Notes: generated from the letters alone by a model not told the origin. DNA of 64,000 nucleotides from Hemileia vastatrix (GCA_030280995.1 JASXTE010000002.1:23442183-23506182); one strand, 5' to 3'; positions 22,061-34,873 are shown, numbered from the stretch's first letter. Made by a program: numbers and translations.

Positions 22061-23040
22061 AGTTACTACCTGCTAAAAAGTGTCCTTCTGAGGTTTGTCT
22101 GACCTTCAGGGGGGTAATTTGGCCACATCACACTACTTCTATTTCCATGATTGACCAAAACATCATCCTCATTCCCATCTAAAGAGTTGATCTCATCTGA
22201 CTGTGGCTGATCAAAGGGGTCCACCACAAGTTTAGCCAAAATTTTGGTGAACACTTTTTTGATGGATAGTGACTAACTGGTGCTTTCCGAAATTGTCCAC
22301 CTCAAGTTAGGATAAACTTCAGGAGGATAAATTTATTATGAATACCAAATTAACTGAAGAATACTTTTGCCCTAGCTACTCTGCATCATAAAAGTGTCCA
22401 ACTGATGTTTAGCCATAATTCAGGTAGACACTTTTGGAAAGGCACAGTCTGATGGGTTTAATATCTATATATGGCAATAAGTATCAGTTTTTTATCAACA
22501 TGGAACTAGAATTAATTTAATATGGCCAAAGTGTCAACCTGAAGTTTGGCCAAAATACAGGTGGAAATTTTTATGAGGATTACTTGATGAAATGAAGAAG
22601 ACTTGCAATTACTTTCCATCATAAAATTTTCAAACTTAAGTTTATCAAAAATTTTGGTGACACTTTTTCCAGATCCAGTCATATGGGATTAACTCTCTAT
22701 ATGGCAATGAGAGTCAATTTTTAGTCAATCATGGCATTAGAAGTAATTTTATATGGACAAACTTTCCACCTGATTTTTGGCCAAAAATAAGTTGGAAATG
22801 TTTGTGAGGAATACTAGATTAACTAAAGAATAATTGAACCCTACTACTTTCCATCATAAAAGTGTCCACCAGAAGAATTCTCAAACTTGTGGTTGACACC
22901 TTTGGCCTGGTCCGGCCATATGGGATCAATTCTGCATATGGAAATGAGGATTTAATTTGGTCAATCATGGTACTAGAAGTAATTTGATATAGACAAAGTG
23001 TCCAACTAAATATTGGAAAAAAATCAGTTGAAAACTTCAT
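22060..23040. repeat. About 230-bp satellite with palindromic arms
   Basis: The anchor (CCAGTC)ATATGGGATTAA recurs near 22440, 22675 and 22905 (spacing about 235 and 229 bp), with a decayed fourth unit on the left. Each unit contains AAGTGTCCACCTGAAGTTTG GCCAAAA followed by TTCAGGTGGACACTT-type sequence, an imperfect hairpin (clearest at 22388-22436). It separates the B2 gag from whatever followed. Confidence 0.7.
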
Positions 23041-23049
23041 TTAGTTTTA

Positions 23050-23935
23050 AAAAAAATCAAATTAAGTACAAATTCTATTCCACAATGCTGAAACAATTCT
23101 ATGGACAGTTGGATTATTGTTAAAATATTCCATGTCCTCCTTTTCAATTCTCTCACTCTCCTGTGAACTTCTCGTCTCACTAGTAGGTGGTTGCAACTGA
23201 GGATTAACTGTATTATCATTATAAATAGTACTGTTATTGCGGACAAAAGACAAGTCAGGTGTATCTACTCTAAAAGCTAAATTTCTTAAATCCTCCTCTA
23301 TTTTTTGCACAGATTTAACATCAATAGAATTACCTATATTGTAATTATCAGTATTATGTTCAATCTGAGAGTGTAATCTACTTACCATGGGATAGATGCC
23401 AGTCCTGATTTTTGGCGCTTTTTTCCTTTTTAAGGGTAAGCTGAGGAAGTCAGATGAGGTGGTGGATCCCTGTTGCAACTGTGGCTGGTCCACTTTTGAT
23501 GAAACCAGTCCCATTTCCATTTTTCTACCAGGATTTTCTCCTGGGAGTGAGTTGACCCGCCTTGGGTAGGGGGTTGCTGATTTGGCTGACTGGGCTGGCC
23601 TCCCTTTAACTCTGCAAATGCCTGATTCATCTGCTGAAACCCTACCTTGCAATTGTTTTGCAATTGCTCTACCTCTTTGAACATGAGTTATTTGAATTCT
23701 TCCAACTTCAGAACCTGTTTTTCTAGGTGGGACAGTTGATCCTGAAGAGGAGAAGACTTCTTTTTTATAGTTATCTTTTTTAAGAGTGCGTCCTTTTCTT
23801 CTATACTCATGCTTTCTGCCTGGGGGTATTGTTGACCCTCCATGGTGATGTCCTGGAAAGTTTTTGTTAGCTTTAGACCTGGTATTATAAGCAGGATTTT
23901 CACTTACACTGTCCTGGGGAGCACTCTTATTGTTA
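23050..23935 (-). pseudogene. Family B gag (B2), truncated
   Basis: Two frames are visible on the minus strand. The first has DITMEGQQYPQAESMSIEE, a coiled coil (about 23800-23640) and VEKWKWDWFHQKW (about 23520), the same signature as family A gag. It ends at IPW-TAA (23382-23384) after one internal stop. The second frame starts at ATG 23388 (MVSRLHSQIE) and overlaps the stop as ATGGTAA. The product would be the particle protein. Sequence after NPTVHRIVSALWNRI is replaced by the satellite, so no capsid-pol part remains. Confidence 0.65.
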
Positions 23936-24438
23936 AGAATGACAATAATTTACGTCTACAAAAAGGAAAAACTCTATGGAATTAGTAGACAAAAGATATT
24001 AGCAATTATATTACTAATAAAAAAGCAATGGAGCTTACCCTGAATTTATATCTTTATTTATTTAAATAAATTATAAGAAAAATTCGAAAAAATCTGTTAA
24101 AAATATAATAATAAGTTCAACTAGACCTTTATAAGGCTGAATAAGTAGCTTACCAAGCTTTAACCAAATACCAATTTAATTGGGTTTTATATTGGTGTCC
24201 GAATACCAAGTGAAATTGGGTTTATATTGGGTACAGTTACTACTGTAAATACCTAATTTTTATGATAAAAAATTAGTACAATTATTTTAAGGGTTCTTTT
24301 CCGCAATCACTGAGTTATTATGACCCACTAATATGCAGCAGACCCAAATATTTGGTTATTTTGCGCTGTACTAAAGTAAAAATCACGTCCCAAGGCTTAT
24401 ACTAAATAATAAGTAAAAACTAAGGAAAGACCCCCAAT
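23936..24438 (-). promoter_or_regulatory. B2 leader and putative primer-binding site
   Basis: On the minus strand the LTR end CTGACA is followed by ATTGGGGGTCTTTCC (24424-24438). A PBS of TGGGGGTCTTTCC would pair with a tRNA ending in CCA. The leader is conserved with B3 (CACTGAGTTATTATGACCCA here, its reverse near 53900). Confidence 0.5.
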
Positions 24439-25615
24439 TGTCAGTATAGTCTAGTATATAAGTATGATATAATAGTATTTATTTATTATCCTACTACTTA
24501 TTGATAAATTATTTAGTGATTAAACCTCAGGGGAAGATTAATAAAATAGTTATACTCAAATAAAACTCACAATAATTGGATTTAAATGTGTGCTAGTGGT
24601 GGAAAATAGATGTATAATATATAGTTATAGCTTATATAAAGATAATATCAATTTATAATAGCTTTATAATATATTTCTGAATGCTAATAATTGTATAGTA
24701 GTGTTTGTTTTAATTGTAGTAAGTGAATGATGATAAATAACCATCAAAATCCCTCCTTACTTATACCCAAATCCACTGGAGTGCACAGACCTTCAATCCA
24801 GATGATGTCACTGCTATCCCCGGCAATTACAGCACTGTGAGGGCCCATCACCTCCCCATGGCGTCCACTTCAAGAAGTTTCAACACCCAGACCTCCAGTA
24901 AGGTCCCTCCATCACTATTGATAATAACACAGATCTATACCATAAATAGAAAATTCAGATAAAAGCGGATACAATAAAGAAACAGGTAAAATAAACAGTC
25001 AAAAAGAGATTTAATGAAACCAAAAGCATATAAAGGAAAGAATTAAAATTTTCAAGCCCACAATAACATCCCCAAGCATCCACATTAACCCAGAAATGTC
25101 CTTCCAACCTATAAATCCTTGAATAACCATCCAAGGCAGTAAATTAAGTTGTCCAAACTGGGTGTATGCGCCTGATATAGGTGTCTATGCTTCTGTAGGC
25201 GTTGTGAGTCCACTGATTTCGTCCATATGACCTAAATTAAGCAGAAAAACAAAGGTTATAGGCTATTAAGGGGCTAAAACCCACTTATATACCTAGATAT
25301 ACATAATATACTGCATATTTCACTGAATATGAGATTTATGTATACATATAAGCTTATGTATGTCAATAATTACTTCATATCACTTAAGATAAGTATATTA
25401 TGACTCCATTAACACCATAATGAGTATTATTAGGCTATGGATAAGCTATTTAAACTACTATAAGTTATATAATAGAATAATAATTATATATATATTTAAT
25501 AAAATAATATATATTATTATTTTAACCTTATTTTTAAGATATAAGCTTAATTTACTTAAGGTTATCTTATTTTAAGAATAAGAAATACTCATTCCTAGGG
25601 ATATCTAGGCTGACA
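24439..25615 (-). repeat. Family B 5' LTR of B2 (1177 bp)
   Basis: The plus-strand ends are TGTCAGTATAG and ATATCTAGGCTGACA. Gag lies to the left on the minus strand, so this is its 5' LTR. It is close in sequence to the solo LTR at 17090 and, inverted, to 52606-53780. It cuts the NAM-like gene at 25616. Confidence 0.85.
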
Positions 25616-25923
25616 AGAAGTTTGAACTCTCTTTACGGAAGGATGATAGGGCACAAGTCTTGGAGGAGAGGAGGTACAAACTCTCTTTACGTAAGGATAA
25701 TAGGGTACAAGACTTGGAGGAGAAGAAATTTGGGTTATCTCTAAGTATTGAAAAATCAAAGAAAGAGGAGAAAAAACTTGAGCATCAAAACCTCATGAAA
25801 CAGATGAAATATAAGCTCCATTGTGAATAAAATTCAAAAAAGAAAGATTTCTTGATATAATGTGTTAAAGCTAATAAATCTGTTGAGGAAATTGAATGTA
25901 TAAAGAAATTTTTTGATGACTAG
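25616..25923 (+). pseudogene. NAM/Myb-like protein C-terminal fragment
   Basis: One frame of about 100 codons is interrupted by two TAA codons. It begins KFELSLRKDDRAQVLEERR and repeats a near-copy (YKLSLRKDNRVQDLEEKK), then a Lys/Glu-rich helix and the end SVEEIECIKKFFDD-TAG. Charged helical repeats of this kind are typical of the C-terminal half of rust NAM-associated/Myb-like proteins, which commonly accompany Harbinger-type transposons. The N-terminal part was removed by the B2 LTR. Identification is moderate; that it is broken is certain. Confidence 0.45.
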
Positions 25924-26099
25924 TTTGTTTTATTTCTCTCACACTTCATCTTTTCATAATTAATTTTACATAAAATTTTATCTTAACTTCCTGTATTTCT
26001 ATACTCTATCCATCATTAGTTGAATTTTCAAATTTTAATGTTATAAATTCTTTTTAAAAAAATTTTTCAAGAATTTTTCATGTTAAAAATTCTTTTTAA

Positions 26100-26540
26100 G
26101 TTAAAATTTTCAACCCAAATTTGAAAATTTCACAATCCCATACCTGAATTTGATTGAACTAAGGGGTGGGTATCACTGAAATTCTTTCAAGGTAAGAATT
26201 GTGCAAGTCTTATATGAAATTTTGGAAATACTCCCCCCTACATTTTATAGAAGTAAGGGATGGGTATCACCAAAATTTCAAGAAATTTTTTTTTTTCAAG
26301 TCTCATATGAAAATTTGGCAATGCCCCCCCCCTGTATTTTATTGAACTAAGGTAAGGGTATCACCAAATTTTCACGTCAAAATTTTTCTTAAAGTTGGAT
26401 ATGAGAATTTGGCAATACCTCCTCCCCCTCCCTGTATTTTATTGAATTAAGAAAGGGTATCACCAAATTTCAAGTCAAAATTTTTTTTGTAGTCTAATAT
26501 GAAAATTTGGCAATAACCCTCACCCTGAAATTTATTGAAT
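26100..26540. repeat. C-run minisatellite, second locus
   Basis: This is the same array as 190-625: CCCCCCC, TTTTATTGAA-TAAGG, GGGTATCACC, AATTTGGCAAT. It again follows the NAM-like 3' end by about 200 bp. Confidence 0.75.
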
Positions 26541-26559
26541 CAAAGAAATCAAATGGAAA

Positions 26560-26885
26560 AAAATTTAAAATTGAAAATTTCTACAACCAACTATTTTCAC
26601 CAGTCCCAATCAAGTTTTCCTATTTTATATAATAGCAAGTGGAGCAACCTAAGGCCAGATGAACCATTATATAAAAACAGTAATCTATCTTGATGCTACA
26701 TTAAAATATAATTAGAAGAGACAAATCCAAAATTAAATGAAAAAATTAAAAGTGAAAATTTCTACAACCAATTATTTTCACCAGTCCCAATCAAGTTTTC
26801 CTATTTTATATAATAGCCAGTAGAGCAACCTAAGGCTAGATGCACCATTATATAAAAGTAGTAATCTATCTTGATGTAACTTTTT
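26560..26885. repeat. 180-bp tandem duplication
   Basis: GAAAATTTCTACAACCAACT and the following CCAGTCCCAATCAAGTTTTC occur at 26573 and again at 26753 with few changes. It is non-coding. Confidence 0.8.
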
Positions 26886-27058
26886 AAACTAATTCACTAC
26901 ACAATATAGAGGGTGGACTTGCTAGCAATTCCTCAACCTGAACTCAGATGGAACTCAGACTGAGCTCATACTGAACTCTACTTGAACACCCACCTAAAAC
27001 TGTTCTTCTGAGTGGTGTTCATCCCTAATTTTATTGTTCCTTTATCAATAGCTCAATG

Positions 27059-27864
27059 TGTCAAGGTCTCTTTCAAGTCTAGAAGGTTTTATGAAGAGGT
27101 CCAATGGCGATAACAACAATTTTTAGGGTTTTTCAAACTCAGGTATGTATTTTCTATCTTAAAGATTTATTACTCAAATGATAAGAGGTAAAATTTTTAA
27201 TTATTATTATAATTAATGAATTAGAATTACGTTTTTGTAAGTACTAAAACAATAATAAATAGTAATAAATATTTGAATGGTAGTAATTGATTTAATAAAA
27301 TAAGTAAAAATGGAATGAATCTCAAAAGCACAAAAAGAGAGGGCCTTTTATAGGGAAAAATGGGAGAAATAAAAACACGGAGTTAACACCACTTGATACA
27401 AGGGTATGGGAAAAAGAAACTAAATAAAGAGTTTATGTGAAATAATAAAAAATATACTAAATAGTGCGTCAATAAAAGATATCACTTTATTTGAAATAAA
27501 ACTTTAAATCCCTTGGTCCATCACACTTAGTACAAAAACATTTGATTTAAAATATTAATTGAACAAAATTCAAATATAGGAATTTGAAAAGTTTTTTAAT
27601 TTTTATATTTTTTATATTTTTAATACTATTTTTATTCCCTCTCATCTGTATTATTGAGCATGGTTTTTGGGAGTAAAAATGTATGTGACAGTAACTTATT
27701 TCTTATTAATTATTTACATTACTTATTGTACTTAGCTAGTTAGTTGTAAGTAATACATAAGTAGTTTGTAAATAATTAATTATTAATAAGGATTAAAAGG
27801 CGTGGCTTCATCTCAGTAAGATAATTAATTATTTTACTGTATAAGTCTAGTAGCCTGGCTGACA
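27059..27864 (-). repeat. A4 3' LTR (806 bp)
   Basis: Plus-strand ends are TGTCAAGGTCTC and GTAGCCTGGCTGACA. The purine tract CTCCCTCACTC (minus GAGTGAGGGAG) abuts it at 27865. Confidence 0.95.
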
Positions 27865-27896
27865 CTCCCTCACTCAAAAAAACAATAAAAAAAATG

Positions 27897-30800
27897 CTAT
27901 GATTTATTCTTTTCATATTTCTTTAGCAGAGTAGAAAGATTAGATATTTCCTTCCCAGGTATCCAAGAATCATATTCAGATGATTTATTCTTGAATCTCA
28001 ATAATTATTCTTTACCTTTTTCAGCAGTAACTATTCTGTCATTTAGAACCTTATCAATTTCTGCTGTCTCAGTGATTTCATTAGGGGTCTTTTTTGGTCT
28101 TCCCCTTATTTTGGGAAACAAATCACTATTGGATGTATAAGGTTTTAAAAGAGATATTGGAAAAACAGGATGTTTTCTGTCATATGGAGAATACAAAATA
28201 ACTTCAACTGAATTATCACCATCCATTCTTCTTACAACAAATGGACCAACAAATGGGTCTTTCAATTTGTTATTACCTTGTAAATTGAAGTGGACTGTAG
28301 AAATCAACACTTCATCACCCTTTTTAAAAGTGTATTCTTTATGGGATTTGTCCCATCTCTTCTTCTCATATTCAAATGATTTTTCAATACATTTTTGAGC
28401 ATGATTTCTGCAAACTTGTTGCATTTGAAGAAAAGATTTTATACCAGGATGTAGATCCAATTTAGGTATTTTATTATTGAGAATTTGGGAAGGAGTATTT
28501 GGAGCATATCCAAACCAGATCTCAAAAGGCTTTCTTTGAGTTACAGAATGAACAGTGCTATTATAAGCAAATTCCACCCCAGGAAGTAAGGTAACCCAAT
28601 CATGAATGAATCTGTCGTTGTCTTTATACTCAAGGCCAAAGGAACAGTACCTTCTTATCATGTCCTCTAGTGTCTGAATAATTCTTTCAGCTAGTCCATC
28701 ATTCTGAGGGTGATGGGAAGTAGATAGTTTCAGATCACAACCACAAACATCCATCAGAGACATCCAAAATTCAGAAGTAAATTAAGGGTCTCTGTCAGAG
28801 ATTATGGCTTTAGGAAAACCAGAAGTATTGAACATATGAGACCACCATAAGAAAGCTAATTCTTTAGTGTAAAAATTCTTGTGAATAGGGATAAATTTAC
28901 ACATTTTCGTGAATCTGTCCACAACAACCCAACAAGAGTTATAACTGTCTTTTCCAGAAATAGGTAATCCTGTTACAAAATCCATGTTTATTATCTGCCT
29001 TGGTGCATCAGGAGGCTCAATATGTTGCATTAATCCAGCTCTCTTACCAGTTAATCTTTTTTATTTTTGGCAAGAATCACAAGATTCAACATATAATTTG
29101 GTGTCCTCAAACATATTAACCCACAAAGCAGTGTTTTTAATTCTGATCATTGTTTTTTCAAGATCAAAATGTCCAGCTAATATGTCATCATGACAAATTT
29201 TCAAGATGATTTCTTTCATAGAAGCAGGAATAACAATGACATTACTTAACTTTCTTCTATAATATAGATATCCTTCATCAATTGAAAATTTACCTTTCTC
29301 CAATACTTTCTGGTACTATGTTGGAAGGGTTTTAATTAATGCTTGTATTGAAGCATTTTTTGGATCATTTAATATGGTGCATAACTTTTTTAAGTCAGTG
29401 TCCTTATCATAAGAATCCAGAATAAGCTGCAATAGCTCTTCCTCCATATCAACCACATATATTCCATGAATATGAATAATTTTATCCTCAGGATCATAAG
29501 CAGGATTAGAGTAATTATTTGGTAAAGGTAACCTTGATAACATATCCACATTTGAGTGAAAAATACCAGCTCTATGAATAATTGTCATTCTCCCTCTGTA
29601 ATCTTCGACAGCTAACTGCCATCTGAGCATATTTCTGTTAGGTGTTTTCAAGTTTACAAGGGATTTAACTGCACTGCAGTCAGTGACAAGCTCAAATTTC
29701 TGGTCATCTAGGTAATAATGTAGTTTTTCTAGAGCCCACACTACAGCTAAACATTCCAATTGAGTAGTGCCATATTTCAATTAACTATTTCTCAAGGTTC
29801 TTGAAATATAACAAATTACTACCTCTGATACTTTATCATTTATCACTTGTTTTTGATGGAGGGCAGCACCCAAACCATTAAAACTGGCATCAGTATATAA
29901 AACAAATGGCTGATTAAAGTCAGGTAAAGCAAGAATAGGTGGTGACATCAAACAGTGTTTCATAGTGTCAAAGGCTCTTTGTCTTTCACTATTCCAGACA
30001 AAAGGAACATCCTTTCTAGTTAATTGGGTAAGGGGTAAAGCTATGACTTTGTAATTTTTAATATACTGTCTATAGTATCCACACATTCCCAAAAAACTCT
30101 GTAGCTCTCTTACTGTATTAGGAGCCTTCACCTGTTGTATGGCTTTCACTTTGTTCTCGTCAACACATATCTGTGAGCCTGAAACAACATGAACAAGAAC
30201 TTTCAAAGAATGGAAACCAAATTTAAATTTTTTCAAAGCAAGTGTCATATTTATCTCATCCATTTTTTGGAACACTTTAAACAGGTGGTTGAGATGGTCA
30301 TCAAATGTTTTTGAGAATATAATGATATCATCAATATAAACCATCAGCCATCCTTCAATTATCTCCTGATGGAATGTGTTATCCATGACTTTTTGAAAAA
30401 CTGAAGGGGCATTTTTAGGGCCAAATGGCATCGTTATATACTTATAAATACCCATATGAGTAGCAATCATCAGAAAATTCTGAGAATTTTTCTTAACAGG
30501 TACCTGGTGATATCCTTTATTACCATCCAAACAGCTGATATATTTAGCACCCTGTAAGGTAGCATGTATAGAGCTAATTCTAGGTTAAGGAAAGATATCA
30601 TCAACAGTATAAGTATTTAATGCTCTATAATCACCACATCACCTGGATTTATCTTTCTGAATAAAATTAGGACATGTGAGATAACACAATATTTAGGTGT
30701 TTCAACTATCTTTTCAATAATATTCATTTTTAAAATGGTAGAGATATGGTCTTCAATATCTTTTCCCTTTTTGGGAGAAGCAGGTCAAGGCTTCTTCTTT

Positions 30801-31499
30801 AAACTAGGTGGTATATCAGTTAATGGACAAGACAATGAGAGCTTCATTTCTTCTTCAACTAATCCCAGTTCATGTGACCCACAAGCAAAGGCCATAGGAA
30901 AAGACTTTATCAAGTTAATGATGGAATCTTTATCCTCACCAGAAAGTTGTTCTCCAAAAGAGGCATTGTCAATCTCAGACATAAGGGCAAGACTTTATTT
31001 TGTAGATCTTCCTTTATATTGAGCCACAGAATTACATGTGTTCAATTCTGGTTTTAATAATTTTTTTGGGGAGGAAAACTTAAATTTTCTCTTTGCATTT
31101 ATCCACATTGTGAAGCATTTTTTTGATGGATCTAATTTTATGCCATATTTGGTTAAAATGTCATTTCATATGATAAAACAAATGCTTTAATTATCATTTT
31201 TAATGACAACAAAATCACAAATAGCTCTTACAAAACCATGGTTATAATTAAAAAATTAAATGGCCTTGTATTTACCAATGGGGGACAAGACAGTGTTATA
31301 AACTCTCCAATTTTCAGAAGTGATAGGCATAAGTTTTGATTTATACTCTTTATTAACTGAAGCAAGTGCTTTTTCAGATACTAAACTTCCTTAGCTCCAT
31401 AATTCAGAACAACTTCCATGCTAGTTCCATTGATCAAGACTGGTGCTTTGAGAGGGGCAATTACAATTGAGCTATCATCAATGTTCCTTATGATCTCAG
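27897..31499 (-). pseudogene. A4 pol, lightly broken
   Basis: Order from right to left: protease region near 31440 with LNYGAKEV, where A1 has LDSGAGGS, so the catalytic DSG is lost; an N-terminal RT part (30982-30785) in another frame; RT 30530-29781 with CLDG-like GNKGYHQVPVK, MPFGPKNA, YIDDIIIFS and FLGMCGYYRQY; RNase H with YTDASFNGLGAAL, LECLAVVWALEKL and TDCSAVKSL; integrase zinc motif (HDDILAGHFD, ESCDSCQK), core (NMDF, SDRDP, LAERIIQTLEDM) and SH3-like end; then a chromodomain-like KSSEYDSWIPGKEISNL. From 30530 on all blocks share one frame, broken only by single stop codons near 29781, 29313, 29058 and 28779 and one in the tail. RT, RNase H and integrase residues are intact. Confidence 0.92.
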
Positions 31500-33783
31500 C
31501 ATCCTCAAATGTAGATAAATCATTATTATTAATATCAATAGTATTTAAATAATGAATATCTTCTTTCAGCATTAAAATTTCTTTGTGAGATTCATATGAA
31601 ATATTGCTGGCACAATCACTTGAAGTATCATCCAGTTCCATTGTGTCATCAGCCTTCTCCTCAGTTTGTTCAACAAGATTTATCCTCTTGTCACAAACAT
31701 GGCCTTTCTGCCAAGTCTTGTTGCACTTGAAGCAAGTGTTTGTTGCATACTTTTTTGGTGCAACAGGGGCAGAAGGTTTACCAAACTTTTCCAGAGGTTT
31801 CTGTTGGTAAGTGGAGGATTTCTCCAAAGGGGTCCTAGGAATGAATCTTCTGGAATCATACTTGTTGTTTAGAAGGATCTCATTTCAAGTATTAGTGAAA
31901 GAAGAGGGTTCTCTGTAGAACTCAGTCCTAGCTACTATCAAGTCTCTCAGAGACATTGGTAATTTATAAAGGATCCTGTCCTTCCATAACTCAAACACCA
32001 TATTTGGGTCCATAGCTCTTAAGATTTTTAAAAGTTTCATTAAGAACTTAATAAGTTTATCAGTGGAAGAGCTATATCTAGTTTCCTCATACTGCCTTTG
32101 TTGAGCCATTCTGAGCTTGCAGCCACCAAATTGTGCTTTAATAAATTTTTTCCAATCTTCCCATGAGTAGTCATTTCTGTCCAGGAGAACAGATGCATAC
32201 CACATTAGGGCAACATTAGTAAACAAAGAAAATAATTTGGACACAATTTCCTCATCTGGGAGTTTGTAAGAATTTTTTAAGTTATCAATTCTGCAAATAA
32301 ATTGCTGCCAATTAGAAGAAGAATCACCATCAAATGTTGGGTACTGGTCAAGTTTTGGCCAATTCTTTTGATTTGAAGGAGTTTCCTTAGTACCAGCTTG
32401 TTTCTGAGTAAGGAGCAGCTGTAACTTTTCTAGTTGTGCAGTAATATCATTGTTTAATCCTTCTGTTGAAGGTCCTGATGCATAATCAATTTTTGATGGA
32501 AACTCAGTGGTATCAACAGACATTTCTGAATCTAATTTTACTTTAGATGAACTAGCAACAGGTAAAATTGGAGCATCCTGTACCCTATGTTCCTTCAAAG
32601 AAGTTTCAGAATATTTTTGATAATTAAACAATGAATTCAATTTTTCTTCAATGGTTGTTAGTCTGGTTTTTACTTTTGGAAAACTAGATAAACTCTCATT
32701 GATTGTTGCAAAAGAGAAATGGGTTGGATTTTTCAAAGATAAATAATGATCACTTAATCTTTTAAGGTTCATCTTATCTACCTCTAGATCCAGGCAACAG
32801 GTAGATGCAGTATCTTTTAGTTTAGACAAATCATTTTTTATATTTTGCCATAAAGAAACTTTCTTTTCTAGGGTTGCTTTGTAATGAAACAAATCATCAG
32901 AAACTCTCAGTAACTCACTCTGTAATGCTTGATAACCCTGTTCAGTTAACAAACTATTATATTTCTGAGTCAGTTGCATGTTGTTTATTGTATGATTTTG
33001 TTTAGCAATAATATCCCTCAAATATTCATCATTAATGTTGGCTACATCTGGAGTGTTTTTCAATAAGGAAACAGAGTAACTTTCCAGCATCCCATAAAAC
33101 TCAGGTTCAAGTGTTTCATCAATAATAGCCATATCAGGATTTATCATTGAAGTAGCAATTAGAACTAAAGGATTAGATACATTTGAAATTTGAGCAACTT
33201 GTCTACTGTTCTCAGCCTCTACAGGTCTTACAGTCTCATATCCTCTTCCAGAATTACCTGAGGGAACTGAATTAGTTACAAGAAATGGTACTTGTGAATC
33301 AATAGAGGGGCTTACCAAGGTTTTCTGGGTAAGATCATATTTTTTTCATCTTCTTCCTCCTTGATAGGGATAAGGAGATGTGGGGTTTACTTTGCTGTGT
33401 CTTGATGGACCTGCTTGGGGAGTCTGTTGATTTCAAGACAGGTAATCCCACTGAGTGTCCAGCCAATCCCACTGCCACTTGGATAATTCCATTTTCTCTG
33501 GCTGCTGGTGAGCCAATTGATGAAGATCCCTTGGGGGAGGAAGTCTCCTCTTCTGTTGAATAAAAGCATCTATTTTTCTTACCTTTTCCTCTAGAGCATC
33601 TACTCTTGACCTCAATCTCAAGTTTTCTGTCCTTAATTCTTTTATGTGTGTTGACAGGTTCTTTACTTGTTGAGGTAGTGGCATCTTTTCTATTCTGAAG
33701 CCTTTTTGAAGTTGTTCTTGGAGGTTTATTACAGGTTTCTGTTACTGAGTTGTTTCTACCAGAATTTCCACTTCCTCCATTTC
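31500..33783 (-). pseudogene. A4 gag with zinc knuckle
   Basis: ATG at 33783 (MEEVEILVETT) is followed by an early TAA, then the coiled coil STHIKELRTENLRLRSRVDA and LSKWQWDWLDTQWDY. A second long stretch of 477 codons (33318-31885) carries the predicted helical matrix/capsid part, including TFDGDSSSNWQQFICRID, DYSWEDWKKFIKAQFGG and KDRILYKLPMSLRDLIVART. The nucleocapsid knuckle CFKCNKTWQKGHVC lies near 31710-31730. The original first-frame end LPRKPW-TAA and overlapping second-frame start (TTGGTAAGC, ATG lost) are preserved near 33314. The element probably made gag from two frames or by splicing. Confidence 0.8.
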
Positions 33784-33789
33784 TACATC

Positions 33790-34067
33790 CTGATTGGGGA
33801 AATGATTGATTAATTTGAAATAATTTACTAGTTAAAAATAGTAATCAATAATTACCATGAAATATATAACTATTAGTTAGTATATAAGCTTAAGTTTTGG
33901 AATGCGGTTTGATTCCTTTTTGCAGCAAAAAAATAAGTCACGTAATGTATGATGTTCCTCGTTTTTGTCTTCCACTCATCCTTATAGGTACCTTGATGGC
34001 GATGGTCCCATGGTCTTCAGTCCCCATGATAACAATGCACCGTCAACAATTTGGAAAGGCTCCCAAT
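33790..34067 (-). promoter_or_regulatory. A4 leader and primer-binding site
   Basis: After the 5' LTR end CTTGACA the minus strand reads ATTGGGAGCCTTTCCAAATT. TGGGAGCCTTTCC is the best PBS candidate of family A. The leader is short and lacks the 34-bp repeats of A1. Confidence 0.55.
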
Positions 34068-34873
34068 TGTCAAGCTCTCTTTCAAGTCTAGAAGGTTTTA
34101 TGAAGAGGTCCAATGGCAATAACAACGATTTTTAGGGGTTTTCAAACTCAGGTATGTATTTTCTATCTTAAAGATTTATTACTCAAATGATAAGAGGTAA
34201 AATTTTTAATTATTATTATAATTAATGAATTAGAATTACGTTTTTTTAAGTACTAAAAAAATAATAAATAGTAATAAATATTTGAATGGTAGTAATTGAT
34301 TTAATAAAATAAGTAAAAATGGAATGAATCTCAAAAGAACAAAAAGAGAGGGCTTTTTATAGGGAAAAATGGGAGAAATAAAAACATGGAGTTAACACCA
34401 CTTGATACAAGGGTATGGGAAAAAGAAACTAAATAAAGAGTTTATGTGAAATAATAAAAAATATACTAAATAGTGCGTCAATAAAAGATATCACTTTATT
34501 TGAAATAAAACTCTAAATCCCTTGGTCCATCACACTTAGTACAAAAACATTTGATTTAAAATATTAATTGAACAAAATTCAAATAAAGGAATTTGAAAAG
34601 TTTTTTAATTTTTATATTTTTTATATTTTTAATACTATTTTTATTCCCTCTCATCTGTATTATTGAGCATGGTTTTTGGGAGTAAAAATGTATGTGACAG
34701 TAACTTATTTCTTATTAATTATTTACATTACTTATTGTACTTAGCTAGTTAGTTGTAAGTAATACATAAGTAGTTTGTAAATAATTAATTATTAATAAGG
34801 ATTAAAAGGCGTGGATTCATCTCAGTAAGATAATTAATTATTTTACTGGATAAGTCTAGTAGCCTGGCAGACA
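34068..34873 (-). repeat. A4 5' LTR (806 bp)
   Basis: Same length as its partner. Plus-strand ends are TGTCAAGCTCTC and AGCCTGGCAGACA. It contains AAAGAGAGGGCTTTTTATAGGG, the reverse of a TATA-like CCTATAAAAAGCC. Confidence 0.95.

Larger units (their letters stand above)
27059..34873 (-). mobile_element. Complete Ty3-type retrotransposon A4 (7815 bp)
   Basis: Both LTRs are exactly 806 bp by my coordinates and differ at about 14 positions by eye. The 5-bp target CAATG is duplicated (27054-27058 and 34874-34878), and the empty site is visible in MITE copy 1 (CTCAATGTGTGTTC near 2340). It is the youngest and best preserved element here, although pol carries several stops and at least one frameshift. 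Confidence 0.95.

Noticed and set aside
27897..31499. Possible non-standard genetic code, because long pol frames are interrupted by isolated TAA/TAG codons.
   Set aside because: At the stop positions the sister elements have different amino acids (Glu, Lys, Ser, Tyr), so no single reassignment explains them. The two intact genes also end in ordinary stops.
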